A stretch of 64,000 nt of DNA from Chryseobacterium oncorhynchi (GCF_002899895.1 NZ_PPEI02000001.1:558001-622000); one strand, 5' to 3'; numbered from the stretch's first letter, positions 18,375-27,866 are shown. Made by a program: numbers and translations. The notes: generated by a model from the sequence alone, not told the origin.

Positions 18375-18917
18375 TTAATTAATTCTCTTTCGGATCCGGC
18401 TTAATGAGATAGCAGTAATCCCGATGTAGGAAGCCAGGTATTTTAATGGAATATTCTGAATGTAGTGTGGCTTATTTTCCAGCAGATATTCGTAGAGATC
18501 CTGCGGAGTGTTTTTCAGCAGGAGCATTTCCCGCTTCATAGCAGCATTCAGTTTTCTGCTCAGATAGTAGTTTTGTACGAAACGACATTGGGGATTAATG
18601 ATAAACATTTCTTTGACCTCATCCAAGGTAATTTCCCATGCCAGTCCTTTATTGATCGATTCATAAATAGCATCAGATCCTTTTTCTTCCACGGTAAAAA
18701 TATCGCCGGGAAAGTAAAACTCTGCACAAACTTCTGTATCTATTTCTGATGTGTTATTGATATAATATTTTCGGACAAGCCCATCTTCTACAAGATAGGC
18801 TTTGTTGTCCGAGAATTTATTTTTTCTTGAAAATTCAACTTCAGCAAATTTTTCCCAAACGGGATCACCATCCTCTACATTAAGGTGTGAAAACAGTGTT
18901 TTATTAATACTTGCCAA
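18375..18917 (-). CDS. Crp/Fnr family transcriptional regulator with TTG start
   Basis: 180 residues: a degenerate cyclic-nucleotide-binding beta roll (AYLVEDGLVRKYYINNTSE, EFYFPGDIFT), the dimer helix (YLSRKLNAAMKREMLLLKN), and an HTH of the Crp type (IPLKYLASYIGITAISLSRIRKRI). No ATG exists in frame before residue about 105, so TTG 18917 is taken as start (ATT codons are also possible). It lies 18 bases after the hutU stop and in the same frame as hutU, so readthrough would fuse them. Probably co-transcribed with hutU and the MBL gene. Confidence 0.85.
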   Translation of the reverse strand: MASINKTLFSHLNVEDGDPVWEKFAEVEFSRKNKFSDNKAYLVEDGLVRKYYINNTSEIDTEVCAEFYFPGDIFTVEEKGSDAIYESINKGLAWEITLDEVKEMFIINPQCRFVQNYYLSRKLNAAMKREMLLLKNTPQDLYEYLLENKPHYIQNIPLKYLASYIGITAISLSRIRKRIN

Positions 18918-18935
18918 TGCTGAATCAATTATAAT

Positions 18936-20921
18936 TTACAGTAAATTTTCATCTACAAGGTTCGGAAGGGTCACCTTTAGATTAGGTTCAGCCTCCATTG
19001 CTCTTTTAATAGCGAAAATAGCGCCTTCATTTCTTGCCCAGCTTCTTCTGGAAATTCCGTTGTTGACGTCCCAGAAAAGCATAGACTTTAATCTTCTGTC
19101 TGCATCATCACTTCCGTCCAATAGCATTCCGAAGCCTCCGTTGATTACTTCTCCCCAGCCTACTCCACCACCATTGTGAATGGAAACCCAGGTTGCCCCG
19201 CGGAAACTGTCACCAATAACATTGTGAATGGCCATATCTGCAGTAAATCTGGAGCCGTCATAGATATTGGAGGTTTCTCTGTAAGGAGAATCTGTTCCTG
19301 AAACGTCATGATGATCTCTACCCAGTACTACAGGTCCTATTTCGCCATTTTTAATAGCTTTATTGAATGCTTCTGCAATCTTCATTCTTCCTTCTGCATC
19401 TGCATAAAGGATTCTTGCCTGAGAACCTACAACCAGTTTATTTTCCTGTGCTCCTTTGATCCACTGAATATTATCCTTCATCTGCTGTTGGATTTCTTCA
19501 GGGGAGTTTTTAATCATTTCCTCTAATACTGCACATGCAATATGGTCTGTTTTCTGTAAGTCTTCAGGATTTCCGCTTGCACATACCCAACGGAACGGTC
19601 CAAAGCCATAATCGAAGCACATAGGTCCCATGATGTCCTGAACATAGCTAGGATATTTGAACTCTCTTCCTAATGTCGGATTTTCTGACATTACATCTGC
19701 TCCTGCTCTGGAAGCCTCCAATAGGAAAGCATTTCCGTAATCGAAGAAGTATGTTCCTTTTTGGGTGTGTTTATTGATTACTGCAGCGTGTCTTCTTAAT
19801 GTTTCCTGAACTTTTTCCTTGAATAATTCTGGGTTCTCAGCCATCATTGCATTAGATTCCTCGAAGCTTTGCCCTGCCGGATAATATCCACCAGCCCAAG
19901 GGTTGTGAAGTGAAGTCTGATCTGATCCGATGTCGATTCTTAAATCTGCCTGATCAAATTTCTCCCAAACTTCAACAATGTTTCCAAGGTAAGCCAAGGA
20001 AACAGTTTCTTTATTTTGTTGCGCTTCTCTTACTCTTTTTACTAATTCATCAAGATTCTCATGGATTTCATTGACCCATTTCTGTTCGTGACGGATTTTC
20101 GTGATTTTCGGATTTACTTCCGCACATACGGTAACGCATCCTGCAATATTCCCTGCTTTAGGCTGAGCTCCACTCATTCCCCCAAGACCTGAAGTTACGA
20201 AAAGACCTCCATTTGGTTCTTTATTGATCTTTCTGAAGGCGTTTAAAACCGTAATGGTAGTTCCATGAACAATTCCCTGAGGTCCGATATACATATAACT
20301 TCCCGCCGTCATTTGTCCATATTGAGTCACTCCAAGTGCGTTGAATTTCTCCCAGTCATCCGGTTTTGAATAATTTGGAATCATCATCCCATTCGTTACC
20401 ACTACTCTTGGTGCATCTTTATGAGAAGGGAATAATCCCATCGGATGTCCGGAATACATAACCAACGTCTGTTCATTGGTCATTTCTGACAAATATTTCA
20501 TTGTCAACAGATACTGTGCCCAGTTGGAAAATACGGCTCCGTTTCCACCGTAAGTAATCAATTCGTGGGGGTGCTGAGCAACTGCGTAATCCAAATTATT
20601 CTGGATCATTAGCATAATTGCTTTCGCCTGTTCAGATTTCCCAGGATAATCTGCAATAGATCTCGCCTTCATTTCATAATCCGGACGGAAACGATGCATA
20701 TAAATTCTTCCATAGTCTTCTAGTTCCTGCTTAAACTCAGGAATTAGTTCTGCATGAAATTTTGGATCGAAGTAACGTAAAGCATTCTTTAATGCCAGCT
20801 TTTTCTCCTCCTCTCCTAAGATTTCCTTACGCTTTGGAGCATGGTTTATATTAGTCTCGTATAATTTTGTTTGTGGCAGCTGATTGGGTATCCCCTGCTG
20901 TATCTGTTCTTGGAATGTCAT
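18936..20921 (-). CDS. hutU: Urocanate hydratase
   Basis: Converts urocanate to imidazolone propionate in histidine degradation. 661 residues, the longer form found in Bacteroidota and eukaryotes. Visible: LITYGGNGAVFSNWAQ, MYSGHPMGLFPSH, GVTQYGQMTAGSYMYIGPQG, TSGLGGMSGAQPKA, the signature RIDIGSDQTSLHNP, and GRDHHDVSGTDSPYRET. ATG 20921 is chosen over an in-frame TTG at 20951 because it precedes the conserved MTFQEQIQQGIP. No hutH, hutI or hutG is next to it in this window, so the pathway is split. Confidence 0.96.
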   Translation of the reverse strand: MTFQEQIQQGIPNQLPQTKLYETNINHAPKRKEILGEEEKKLALKNALRYFDPKFHAELIPEFKQELEDYGRIYMHRFRPDYEMKARSIADYPGKSEQAKAIMLMIQNNLDYAVAQHPHELITYGGNGAVFSNWAQYLLTMKYLSEMTNEQTLVMYSGHPMGLFPSHKDAPRVVVTNGMMIPNYSKPDDWEKFNALGVTQYGQMTAGSYMYIGPQGIVHGTTITVLNAFRKINKEPNGGLFVTSGLGGMSGAQPKAGNIAGCVTVCAEVNPKITKIRHEQKWVNEIHENLDELVKRVREAQQNKETVSLAYLGNIVEVWEKFDQADLRIDIGSDQTSLHNPWAGGYYPAGQSFEESNAMMAENPELFKEKVQETLRRHAAVINKHTQKGTYFFDYGNAFLLEASRAGADVMSENPTLGREFKYPSYVQDIMGPMCFDYGFGPFRWVCASGNPEDLQKTDHIACAVLEEMIKNSPEEIQQQMKDNIQWIKGAQENKLVVGSQARILYADAEGRMKIAEAFNKAIKNGEIGPVVLGRDHHDVSGTDSPYRETSNIYDGSRFTADMAIHNVIGDSFRGATWVSIHNGGGVGWGEVINGGFGMLLDGSDDADRRLKSMLFWDVNNGISRRSWARNEGAIFAIKRAMEAEPNLKVTLPNLVDENLL

Positions 20922-21142
20922 ATTGCTATTTAAAGTTCTATGTTTAAACAATGTTTGAAGTTTTAAAGATATTCAAATTATGAAATATAGGCAACTAAAC
21001 AAGGGAAAATGATTGATGATAAGGCCTTAGCATTACGGTTTATTTACCATTTTTGAATTTAATGCTATATTTGAATAGATGCACCTTAATTCCCCTCCAA
21101 GGAAGGGGAATTGTATTTACCAAAGGAAGTCGTTATTCAACA

Positions 21143-21171
21143 TAAAAAAACCTCACTGAAAATCAGCAAGG
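21143..21171 (-). terminator. Terminator after the small acidic protein gene
   Basis: Stem CCTTGCTGA / TCAGTGAGG (two G-T pairs) followed by a T run on the minus strand. Confidence 0.7.
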
Positions 21172-21194
21172 CAACTATTGTATGTATTTAGAGC

Positions 21195-21488
21195 TTAAGT
21201 TAAAACATCATCATTTTTCTCTTCATGGTCATCTTGGTTGTCGCTAAGGCTCCAATAATTATTTTCTTCATCTTCCTCTCCTATCTCTTCCATTTTATCA
21301 TCATCTTCTGCACCGGGAATATCCAGTCCTTTATCTATTTTATCCTCCTCAGCATATTCATCAAAAATAGGATTTCCATCGCCATCAAGCGAAATATGTT
21401 TTTCTTTTTTAAATATATCTTCGTTGGGATCATAATCCATACGTTCCAACCTTTCGTTCTGTTCATTTATATTGTTTTCCGGTGCCAT
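21195..21488 (-). CDS. Small acidic protein of unknown function
   Basis: 97 residues, very rich in Asp, Glu and Asn (for example AEDDDKMEEIGEEDEENNYW), with no signal peptide or membrane segment and low predicted order. The frame ends right before a terminator, and the codon pattern is coherent, which supports a real gene. No family recognised. Confidence 0.65.
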   Translation of the reverse strand: MAPENNINEQNERLERMDYDPNEDIFKKEKHISLDGDGNPIFDEYAEEDKIDKGLDIPGAEDDDKMEEIGEEDEENNYWSLSDNQDDHEEKNDDVLT

Positions 21489-21540
21489 AATTTTTAGGTT
21501 TTAATGTTTATTTAATAAGAACAAAAATAATTCCAAGTTG

Positions 21541-22524
21541 CTATGAATGATTAGAATAAACTTCAGGATTAGCACAATGAGGCATTTTCTCTCCCTTTGA
21601 AAAGGCTATCAAGTTCCCTGCAGCCAGCCTGGCCATTCCATTTCTTGCTTCAATCGTAGCGGAACCAATGTGTGGAAGAATACATACACTTGACAGCTCC
21701 AAGATTGGATCATCTGCTGACATTGGCTCAGGATTAGTCACGTCCAGCCCTGCTCCCCAGATTTTTCCCTCCACCAATGCATTATATAAGTCTCGTTGGT
21801 GATGAAAACCTCCTCTTGCTGTATTGATAAAAATAGAATTTGGTTTCATCTTTTCAAATACTGAATGGTTAAAAAGGTTGGCGTGTTCAGGTGTAAAATT
21901 GGCATGAATACTCAATACATCTGAATTTTGAATTAATTCTTCAAACGAAACATAGGTTGCTTCAAGCTCTCTTTCTGCTTGCTCATTATGACTCCTATTG
22001 TGGTAAATAATGTTCATATCAAAGGCCTTTCTGGCTTTCTCAGCCATTTCAAAACCGATTCTTCCCAGTCCGAATATTCCTAAGGTCTTCCCGTAAAGTT
22101 CTTGTCCCAAAGCATGTAAAGGATCAAATGTATTCCAATTTCCATCCTTTATTTTCTGAAAGTTATAACTTGCTCTTCTCGCTACCGACTGCATGAGTAG
22201 AAAAGCAACATCTGAAGTGGCCCTGCTCAATACATCCGGTGTATTTCCAATAGGAATATTTCTTTGGGAAGCTTCTTTGATATTCACATGATCAAACCCT
22301 ACGGAATACAATGCAATTGCTTTAACATTAGGGCAGGTCTCAAAAAATGTTTTATCATATTTAAAATCGCCGCCGACATTTAAAATAGCATCTGCATTTT
22401 GACAGTACTTCAGCCATTCCTCGTAAGACAGATTCTCATTTTCAGAAAATATGATTTGTATTCCCTCTTCTTCCAACATTTTGATTCCAATTTCAGGAAT
22501 CATTTTATTTATAAAGACTTTCAT
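21541..22524 (-). CDS. D-isomer-specific 2-hydroxyacid dehydrogenase
   Basis: 327 residues. The catalytic and cofactor halves are typical: GLGRIGFEMAEKARKAF (Rossmann GxGxxG), the Arg segment FINTARGGFHHQ, the Glu segment GAGLDVTNPEPMSADDP, and the His in CILPHIGSAT. Resembles glyoxylate/hydroxypyruvate reductase or glycerate dehydrogenase types; the exact substrate cannot be fixed from sequence. A hairpin (22551-22581) lies about 27 bases upstream of its start. Confidence 0.92.
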   Translation of the reverse strand: MKVFINKMIPEIGIKMLEEEGIQIIFSENENLSYEEWLKYCQNADAILNVGGDFKYDKTFFETCPNVKAIALYSVGFDHVNIKEASQRNIPIGNTPDVLSRATSDVAFLLMQSVARRASYNFQKIKDGNWNTFDPLHALGQELYGKTLGIFGLGRIGFEMAEKARKAFDMNIIYHNRSHNEQAERELEATYVSFEELIQNSDVLSIHANFTPEHANLFNHSVFEKMKPNSIFINTARGGFHHQRDLYNALVEGKIWGAGLDVTNPEPMSADDPILELSSVCILPHIGSATIEARNGMARLAAGNLIAFSKGEKMPHCANPEVYSNHS

Positions 22525-22550
22525 TGTTATTGATTAATAGATTTAAATAA

Positions 22551-22581
22551 AAAAACCTCACTCGCAAAAAGTAAGGTTATT
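22551..22581 (-). terminator. Hairpin upstream of the hydroxyacid dehydrogenase gene
   Basis: Stem AACCTTACT / AGTGAGGTT, with a T run on the minus strand. It probably ends the pcm transcript (about 185 bases upstream); its nearness to the next start also allows a leader-attenuator reading. Confidence 0.6.
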
Positions 22582-22765
22582 CAACTTTAATATTAAAAAA
22601 TTTATTTCTTTTCATCCGAATGATTTTAATCTCCTCCACATATTACGCAATATTTATTGAATCTATTCTCAAATATTAATGCATTATTTTAGGAGTTAAG
22701 GACTTAAGAGCATCCAATTTTCATTCCGAAATGAGTTAAAAAAAATCTAAATTTCAACTTATTTT

Positions 22766-23419
22766 TTATTGATTGGTATTTCCCAACATCGGAACAAATT
22801 TGTAAGCTCCAAATTCTTCTTTTTCGAATTCTGTAGGACCTACTTTTGTAAATCTAAATAAAACCTGTTCATCTGTAGGACCTAATGGAATAACCATTTT
22901 TCCTCCTACTTTCAATTGTTTCAAAAGTTCTGTAGGTAAGGTTGAAGCTCCACAGGTTACAATAATTTTATCAAAAGGGGCAAAAGTCGGAAGTCCAGCA
23001 AAACCATCTCCAAAGCTTTGAAATTTTGGGTATAAATGAAGTTCTCTAAGCTTATTTTTTGAGAAATCAAATAGATCTTTCTGTCTTTCCACCGTATATA
23101 CATGGGCTTTCATTGCCAATAAAACTGCTGTCTGGTAACCACATCCCGTTCCAATTTCCAGCACTTTTTCTCCGGCTGTTATCTGTAATAACTCAGATTG
23201 TTCCGCTACTGTTGATGGATGAGAAATGGTTTGATGTGCCAGAATCGGGAAAGCTCTATCTTCATAGGCAAAGTCTTCAAAAATGCTTTCGATGAAAAGA
23301 TGTCTCGGAACTTCATTCATTGCCGAAAGTACATTTTCATCTGAAATACCAATTCTGTATCTAAGATATTCTACTAAATTCTTTCTTTTTCCTTTATGTA
23401 CAAACGAATCCTGCATCAT
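22766..23419 (-). CDS. pcm: Protein-L-isoaspartate O-methyltransferase
   Basis: Repairs isoaspartyl residues in aged proteins using S-adenosylmethionine. 217 residues. Motifs: HQTISHPSTVAEQSELL, the SAM-binding GEKVLEIGTGCGYQTAVL, and KIIVTCGASTLPTELLKQL with GGKMVIPLGP. Length and motifs match the family. Monocistronic. Confidence 0.95.
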   Translation of the reverse strand: MMQDSFVHKGKRKNLVEYLRYRIGISDENVLSAMNEVPRHLFIESIFEDFAYEDRAFPILAHQTISHPSTVAEQSELLQITAGEKVLEIGTGCGYQTAVLLAMKAHVYTVERQKDLFDFSKNKLRELHLYPKFQSFGDGFAGLPTFAPFDKIIVTCGASTLPTELLKQLKVGGKMVIPLGPTDEQVLFRFTKVGPTEFEKEEFGAYKFVPMLGNTNQ

Positions 23420-23528
23420 TATTTAAATAATAGTTATTACGGTTACCGCTATTAGTGTTACAAAAGTAACAAAACAAAACGTACTAATCAACCTAGGCAT
23501 AGTCCTTTTCTCCTATTATTTCCGCAAA

Positions 23529-23563
23529 AAAATAAAGCAATCAAAAAATGACTGCTTTATTTT
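23529..23563 (-). terminator. Terminator after the lipoprotein gene
   Basis: AATAAAGCA / TGCTTTATT stem, T-rich on both strands, adjacent to the stop at 23570. Confidence 0.7.
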
Positions 23564-23569
23564 TATTTC

Positions 23570-24217
23570 TTAATTCCATCTTATCGGATAAGGTCCATAA
23601 AAATCGCTGAAAGTATTATCAGCACATCTTTTTCTCACAAAAAAGTTATAGTTCACTGTCTTACTTAATCCTATATAAATAGCTTTTTGACCTGTGATAG
23701 CTAATTCTCCACTCGCTGGTGGTGCAGAACTAATCGTTAAGACAGTCTCATACGGAGAAATCCCATCATTTTCCCAGGATACTGTAGCATCAAAAGTAGA
23801 AGAATATATGGAAGAAGTCGTTTTTGAATAAGTTGCATATCCCGGTTTTACGCAAGTTGTGGTATTGCTGGCCAAAACAGTAACAGGTCCCTCCCAGTTG
23901 CTTCGTCCATTGGCTGTTCCACAATTTTTCCTTACGTAAAGGTCATATTTATTATTCTTATACAATGGGAGGTTATAGAAATTATTATTCGTTATAACAG
24001 TAGTTCCATTGCCTAAAGAAAAGCCATGATCTCCATACTGTACTTCATAATGTCCCTCGCCCGAGCTATTAATGTTCCAGGAAAACGAGTTATTTCCTTT
24101 TTCAAAATTCAAATTGGTTGGGGTTCCACATTTAGCCTGTGGGTCATATGGACTATCTCCTATACATCCTGCAGTACATAATCCAAAGAAGAGTACAATC
24201 GATATTAGTCTTTTCAT
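23570..24217 (-). CDS. Lipoprotein with fibronectin-type-III-like repeats, unknown function
   Basis: 215 residues. Lipobox LCTAGC after a short hydrophobic signal (MKRLISIVLFFGLCTAGC). The mature part has two beta-rich repeats with the pattern W..N..G...YEVQYG...F and FDATVSWENDGISPYETVL, plus paired Cys (KNCGTANGRSNWEG and KRCADNTFSDFYG), suggesting Fn3-type domains. No enzymatic motif. Surface adhesion or scaffolding is only a guess. Confidence 0.75.
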   Translation of the reverse strand: MKRLISIVLFFGLCTAGCIGDSPYDPQAKCGTPTNLNFEKGNNSFSWNINSSGEGHYEVQYGDHGFSLGNGTTVITNNNFYNLPLYKNNKYDLYVRKNCGTANGRSNWEGPVTVLASNTTTCVKPGYATYSKTTSSIYSSTFDATVSWENDGISPYETVLTISSAPPASGELAITGQKAIYIGLSKTVNYNFFVRKRCADNTFSDFYGPYPIRWN

Positions 24218-24351
24218 CGTTATTTTTGAGACCGTTAATTTACTGTAATTTCTTTAATGCCTGAATATGTTCAAACTTAAATATCTTCAAGTGAAAAGTC
24301 ATATATTTTATAAATGTACATTCACTATCTTTACAAAAATTTAATACAGCT

Positions 24352-25314
24352 ATGTTAAAAGCAGGTTTGGTAGGTGCCGGACATTTGGGGAAAATACATT
24401 TAAAACTTCTTAATCAGTCAGATAGATATGAGTTTGTAGGTTTCCATGATAAAGATGTTGAAAACGGAAAAAAATTAGAAGCCGAATTCGGATATAAATA
24501 TTTTGAAAATTTTGATGAATTGCTGGAGCAGATTGATATGCTGGACATTGTCACCCCGACAATTTACCATTATGATTATGCATTGAAAGCGATTGAAAAA
24601 AGACTTCATTTCTTTATTGAAAAACCGGTAACCCAAACTCTTGAACAGGCAGAGGAAATCCTGCGTCTATGTCAGGAAAACGGTATTAAAGCACAGGTAG
24701 GACATGTTGAAAGATACAATCCTGCATTTATTGCGACTAAGGAGTACATCAATAACCCAATGTTCATTGAAATCCATCGTTTGGCAGAGTTCAATCCTCG
24801 TGGAACAGATGTTTCTGTGGTATTGGACCTTATGATTCACGATTTGGATATTTTATTAAGCATGGCTAAATCTAAGGTGAAAAACATCCATGCAAGCGGA
24901 GTTTGTGTGGTAAGCAAAACACCGGATATTGCCAATGCCAGAATAGAGTTTGAAAATGGATGTGTTGCCAATCTTACTACTTCCAGAATCTCTATGAAAG
25001 CGATGAGAAAGAGCAGATTCTTCCAGAAAGATGCTTACATTTCAGTGGATTTCCTTGAGAAAAAAGCAGAGGTGATCAGAATGAAAGATGCTCCTGAAAC
25101 ACCTACACCATTTGATATGATTATTGAAAACTCTGAGGGAGAGAAAAATCAGATTCTGTTTGAATATCCAAATATTCAGCCTAATAATGCGATTCTTGAT
25201 GAATTGAATTCGTTTGCAGATGCTATTACAGGTGATAAAAATGTGGAAGTTTCTCTTGAAGACGGAACTGAGGCATTAAAGATTGCCTTACAGATTATGA
25301 AATTAATTTCTTAG
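24352..25314 (+). CDS. Gfo/Idh/MocA family oxidoreductase
   Basis: 320 residues. N-terminal Rossmann fold in MLKAGLVGAGHLGKIHLKLL, then VGFHDKD; the family hallmark EKPVTQTLEQAEE and GHVERYNPAF follow, then LDLMIHDLDILLSMA. These fit NAD(P)-dependent sugar-derivative oxidoreductases. Substrate unknown. A -7-like TATCTTTA lies about 20 bases upstream. Followed by a strong terminator. Confidence 0.93.
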   Translation: MLKAGLVGAGHLGKIHLKLLNQSDRYEFVGFHDKDVENGKKLEAEFGYKYFENFDELLEQIDMLDIVTPTIYHYDYALKAIEKRLHFFIEKPVTQTLEQAEEILRLCQENGIKAQVGHVERYNPAFIATKEYINNPMFIEIHRLAEFNPRGTDVSVVLDLMIHDLDILLSMAKSKVKNIHASGVCVVSKTPDIANARIEFENGCVANLTTSRISMKAMRKSRFFQKDAYISVDFLEKKAEVIRMKDAPETPTPFDMIIENSEGEKNQILFEYPNIQPNNAILDELNSFADAITGDKNVEVSLEDGTEALKIALQIMKLIS

Positions 25315-25337
25315 TTATTAAGGTTAAATATATATAT

Positions 25338-25368
25338 AAAAGGCTGTCTTTCTGAGACAGCCTTTTTT
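25338..25368 (+). terminator. Terminator after the Gfo/Idh/MocA gene
   Basis: AAAAGGCTGTCT / AGACAGCCTTTT with a 5-base loop and T run. Confidence 0.9.
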
Positions 25369-25566
25369 TAAATTTATTGCAAACCTAGAAGGATTGATAG
25401 ATTTTTTCATCCTAAAAAAGTCATTTTATAAAGGTTGATAATGATAGGCTATTCCTTATCATAACGGGAAATATTAATTTAAATTATTTGAAATAGAATC
25501 ACAATAATTATCTTAAATTGCAATTCCATTTTCAACCTTTAAAAATAGGAATTTACCCTTAGCCTT

Positions 25567-26448
25567 ATGAAAAAAATAGCATTTCTTTTTCTTTTAATTT
25601 CGGCATTTGTATCATCACAGACATCTGAATTGGAACAGAAAATAAGTTCTATTATAAAGGGTAAAAAGGCTACGGTTGGAGTTTCCGTTCTTGGATTTGA
25701 AAGCAATTTTAAATACAACAAAAATGGGGATCAAAAGCTACCCTTGATGAGTGTTTTCAAGTTTCACATTGCCTGTGCTGCGCTCGATCTTGTAGATAAA
25801 GGTAAATTATCCCTGGAACAAAAAATATTCATTAAAAAAGCTGATCTTCATGAAAAAACATGGTCTCCGTTTCGGGAAAAGTACCCTAATGGAAATATTG
25901 AAATTACTTTACATGAAATCATTGACTATACGGTAGCCTTAAGTGATAATAATCTTTGTGATGTACTCATAAAACTTGTCGGAGGAACCAAAGCTGTCCA
26001 GCAATTTATGGATTCTAAAGGAGTAAAAAACTTCCAGATCAAATATACTGAGCATGACATGGCTCTTAATGACTGGAAAGCATTGTATGAAAATTATAGC
26101 ACTACCAATTCTGCTGTACAAATGCTGAAAACATTCTATGACGGAAAATTGCTTTCCAAAAAATCTACAAATTATCTAATGCAGATTATGCTGGGGACTA
26201 AAACAGGAACCAATAAAATTATAGAGCAACTTCCCAAAGGAACTCCTGTTGCCCATAAAACTGGGTCTTCCGGTAAGCCCAACAATGTTCTTACCGTTGC
26301 AGAAAACGATATGGGAATCATCACTCTTCCCAATGGGAAACATTATGCAATTGCCGTATTTGTAGTCAATTCTACAGAGGCGGAAGCAATAAACTGCAGG
26401 ATTGTGTCTGATATTTCCAGAGCGGTTTGGGATAATTTTAATAAGTAA
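25567..26448 (+). CDS. Class A beta-lactamase, subclass A2-like (CGA/CIA type)
   Basis: 293 residues with a signal peptide (AFLFLLISAFVSSQ), so periplasmic. Hydrolyses beta-lactams through an acyl-enzyme. The motifs are SVFK (S62-K65), SDN (126-128), an omega-loop Glu in YTEHDMALNDW, and HKTGSSG. The Asn partner of the omega-loop Glu is not at its usual position, as in the PER-like A2 subgroup. The set is like chromosomal class A enzymes of Chryseobacterium gleum and C. indologenes (CGA, CIA). Stands alone with a weak promoter region upstream. Confidence 0.9.
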   Translation: MKKIAFLFLLISAFVSSQTSELEQKISSIIKGKKATVGVSVLGFESNFKYNKNGDQKLPLMSVFKFHIACAALDLVDKGKLSLEQKIFIKKADLHEKTWSPFREKYPNGNIEITLHEIIDYTVALSDNNLCDVLIKLVGGTKAVQQFMDSKGVKNFQIKYTEHDMALNDWKALYENYSTTNSAVQMLKTFYDGKLLSKKSTNYLMQIMLGTKTGTNKIIEQLPKGTPVAHKTGSSGKPNNVLTVAENDMGIITLPNGKHYAIAVFVVNSTEAEAINCRIVSDISRAVWDNFNK

Positions 26449-26504
26449 AATAATAAGCTTAATTTTAGAGCAGAGAATTAGATCAATTCTTTGAATTCAT
26501 CAGT

Positions 26505-26915
26505 ATGAAAAAAATAATATTAGCAGCGGCTTTATTTTGTTTTACATTCATCTTTTCACAGAAGAATCAAAACTATTTAGAGATCAGCTATGGAAGTGTT
26601 TGCTGTGGTCCTCTTTCTGAAAAACCAGTCATCAGTTTCTTAAAAGAGTTTAAGAAAAAAAATCAAATAAGAAGTCTGGAAATCCTTATGCAGAAAGGGC
26701 TTGGAAGAGAAGGAGAATTCAATCTGTACGTTGGCACCGATTTTCTTACAACCAATCAAAGAAGTCGACTTGTAAGAGGAATTACGGCAGCCGTTTCCAA
26801 TCAAAACAACAACAGAAAAAGTGAAAACAATGGCAATGTAAATTTTGATCCGGCAACCATTGTACGTCAACAGGATCTTATAAAAGAAAAAAATTTAACT
26901 ATCTATAAAAAATAA
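26505..26915 (+). CDS. Small secreted protein of unknown function
   Basis: 136 residues with a signal peptide (KKIILAAALFCFTFIFSQ). Mature part contains EISYGSVCCGPLSEKPV with a Cys pair, then basic and Asn-rich sequence (NQNNNRKSENNGN). Ends 6 bases before the 3-hydroxybutyryl-CoA dehydrogenase start, so the two are likely co-transcribed although no functional link is apparent. No family recognised. Confidence 0.72.
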   Translation: MKKIILAAALFCFTFIFSQKNQNYLEISYGSVCCGPLSEKPVISFLKEFKKKNQIRSLEILMQKGLGREGEFNLYVGTDFLTTNQRSRLVRGITAAVSNQNNNRKSENNGNVNFDPATIVRQQDLIKEKNLTIYKK

Positions 26916-26921
26916 AGGAAA

Positions 26922-27815
26922 ATGATCAAAAACATTGTAGTTATCGGAGCTGGAACCATGGGAAATGGTATTGCACACACTTTCGCACAAAGCGGTTTTA
27001 AGGTAAATCTTGTAGATGTATCTCAGGATGCCTTAGACAAAGGGTTGAAAACCATTACTACGAACCTTGACAGAATAATTGCAAAGGGAAACCTTACTGA
27101 AGAACAAAAAGCGGAAACCTTAGGAAACATCACTACTTTCACAGCACTTAATGATGCTGTTGGAGCTGCTGATCTTATTGTAGAAGCTGCTACAGAAAAT
27201 ATGGATCTTAAATTAAAGATCTTCGGTCAAATGGATGAATTGGCACCTGCCGGTTGTATCCTTGCAACGAATACATCTTCTATTTCCATTACTAAAATTG
27301 CAGCGGCAACGAAAAGAGCTGACAAGGTAATCGGGATGCACTTTATGAATCCTGTTCCTATCATGAAGCTTGTGGAGATCATTAAGGGATACTCTACTTC
27401 TAAGGAGACTTTCGATGCCATCTATGAAATGAGCAAAACTTTAGGTAAAGTTCCTGTAGAAGTGAATGATTATCCTGGTTTTGTAGCCAACAGAATTCTT
27501 ATGCCAATGATTAATGAATCTATCGAAACACTTTACAACGGTGTTGCAGGAGTTGAGGAAATTGATACGGTAATGAAATTAGGTATGGCTCATCCGATGG
27601 GACCTCTTCAATTGGCAGACTTCATTGGACTTGATGTATGTCTTGCGATCCTTAATGTGATGTATGACGGTTTCAAGAATCCTAAATATGCTCCGAATCC
27701 ATTGCTTGTAAACATGGTAACTGCTGGAAAACTGGGTGTAAAATCAGGTGAAGGCTTCTACGATTATTCTGAAAGCAAAAAAGCTGAAAAAGTTTCAAAA
27801 ATGTTTTTGAAATAA
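26922..27815 (+). CDS. hbd: 3-hydroxybutyryl-CoA dehydrogenase
   Basis: Interconverts 3-hydroxybutyryl-CoA and acetoacetyl-CoA with NAD(P). 297 residues, family length. Motifs: VVIGAGTMGNGIAHTFAQ (GxGxxG), the NTSSISIT segment, GMHFMNPVPIMKLVE (catalytic His), NDYPGFVANRILMPMINE, and GMAHPMGPLQLADFIGLD. Part of the short-chain fatty-acid route. Its stop precedes a separate promoter for the next gene. Confidence 0.95.
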   Translation: MIKNIVVIGAGTMGNGIAHTFAQSGFKVNLVDVSQDALDKGLKTITTNLDRIIAKGNLTEEQKAETLGNITTFTALNDAVGAADLIVEAATENMDLKLKIFGQMDELAPAGCILATNTSSISITKIAAATKRADKVIGMHFMNPVPIMKLVEIIKGYSTSKETFDAIYEMSKTLGKVPVEVNDYPGFVANRILMPMINESIETLYNGVAGVEEIDTVMKLGMAHPMGPLQLADFIGLDVCLAILNVMYDGFKNPKYAPNPLLVNMVTAGKLGVKSGEGFYDYSESKKAEKVSKMFLK

Positions 27816-27836
27816 TTTTAAGTCAATAATTTTATT

Positions 27837-27844
27837 TATCTTTG
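27837..27844 (+). promoter_or_regulatory. -7 promoter element for the small acidic protein gene
   Basis: TATCTTTG, 22 bases before the ATG at 27867. The nearest upstream TTG (27807-27809) is 27 bases away, a longer spacing than usual. Confidence 0.45.
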
Positions 27845-27866
27845 AGAAAGTTAAAACATTAAAAAA

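Noticed and set aside
18936-20921. Complete hut operon
   Set aside because: Only hutU is present; hutH, hutI and hutG are absent from the neighbourhood.
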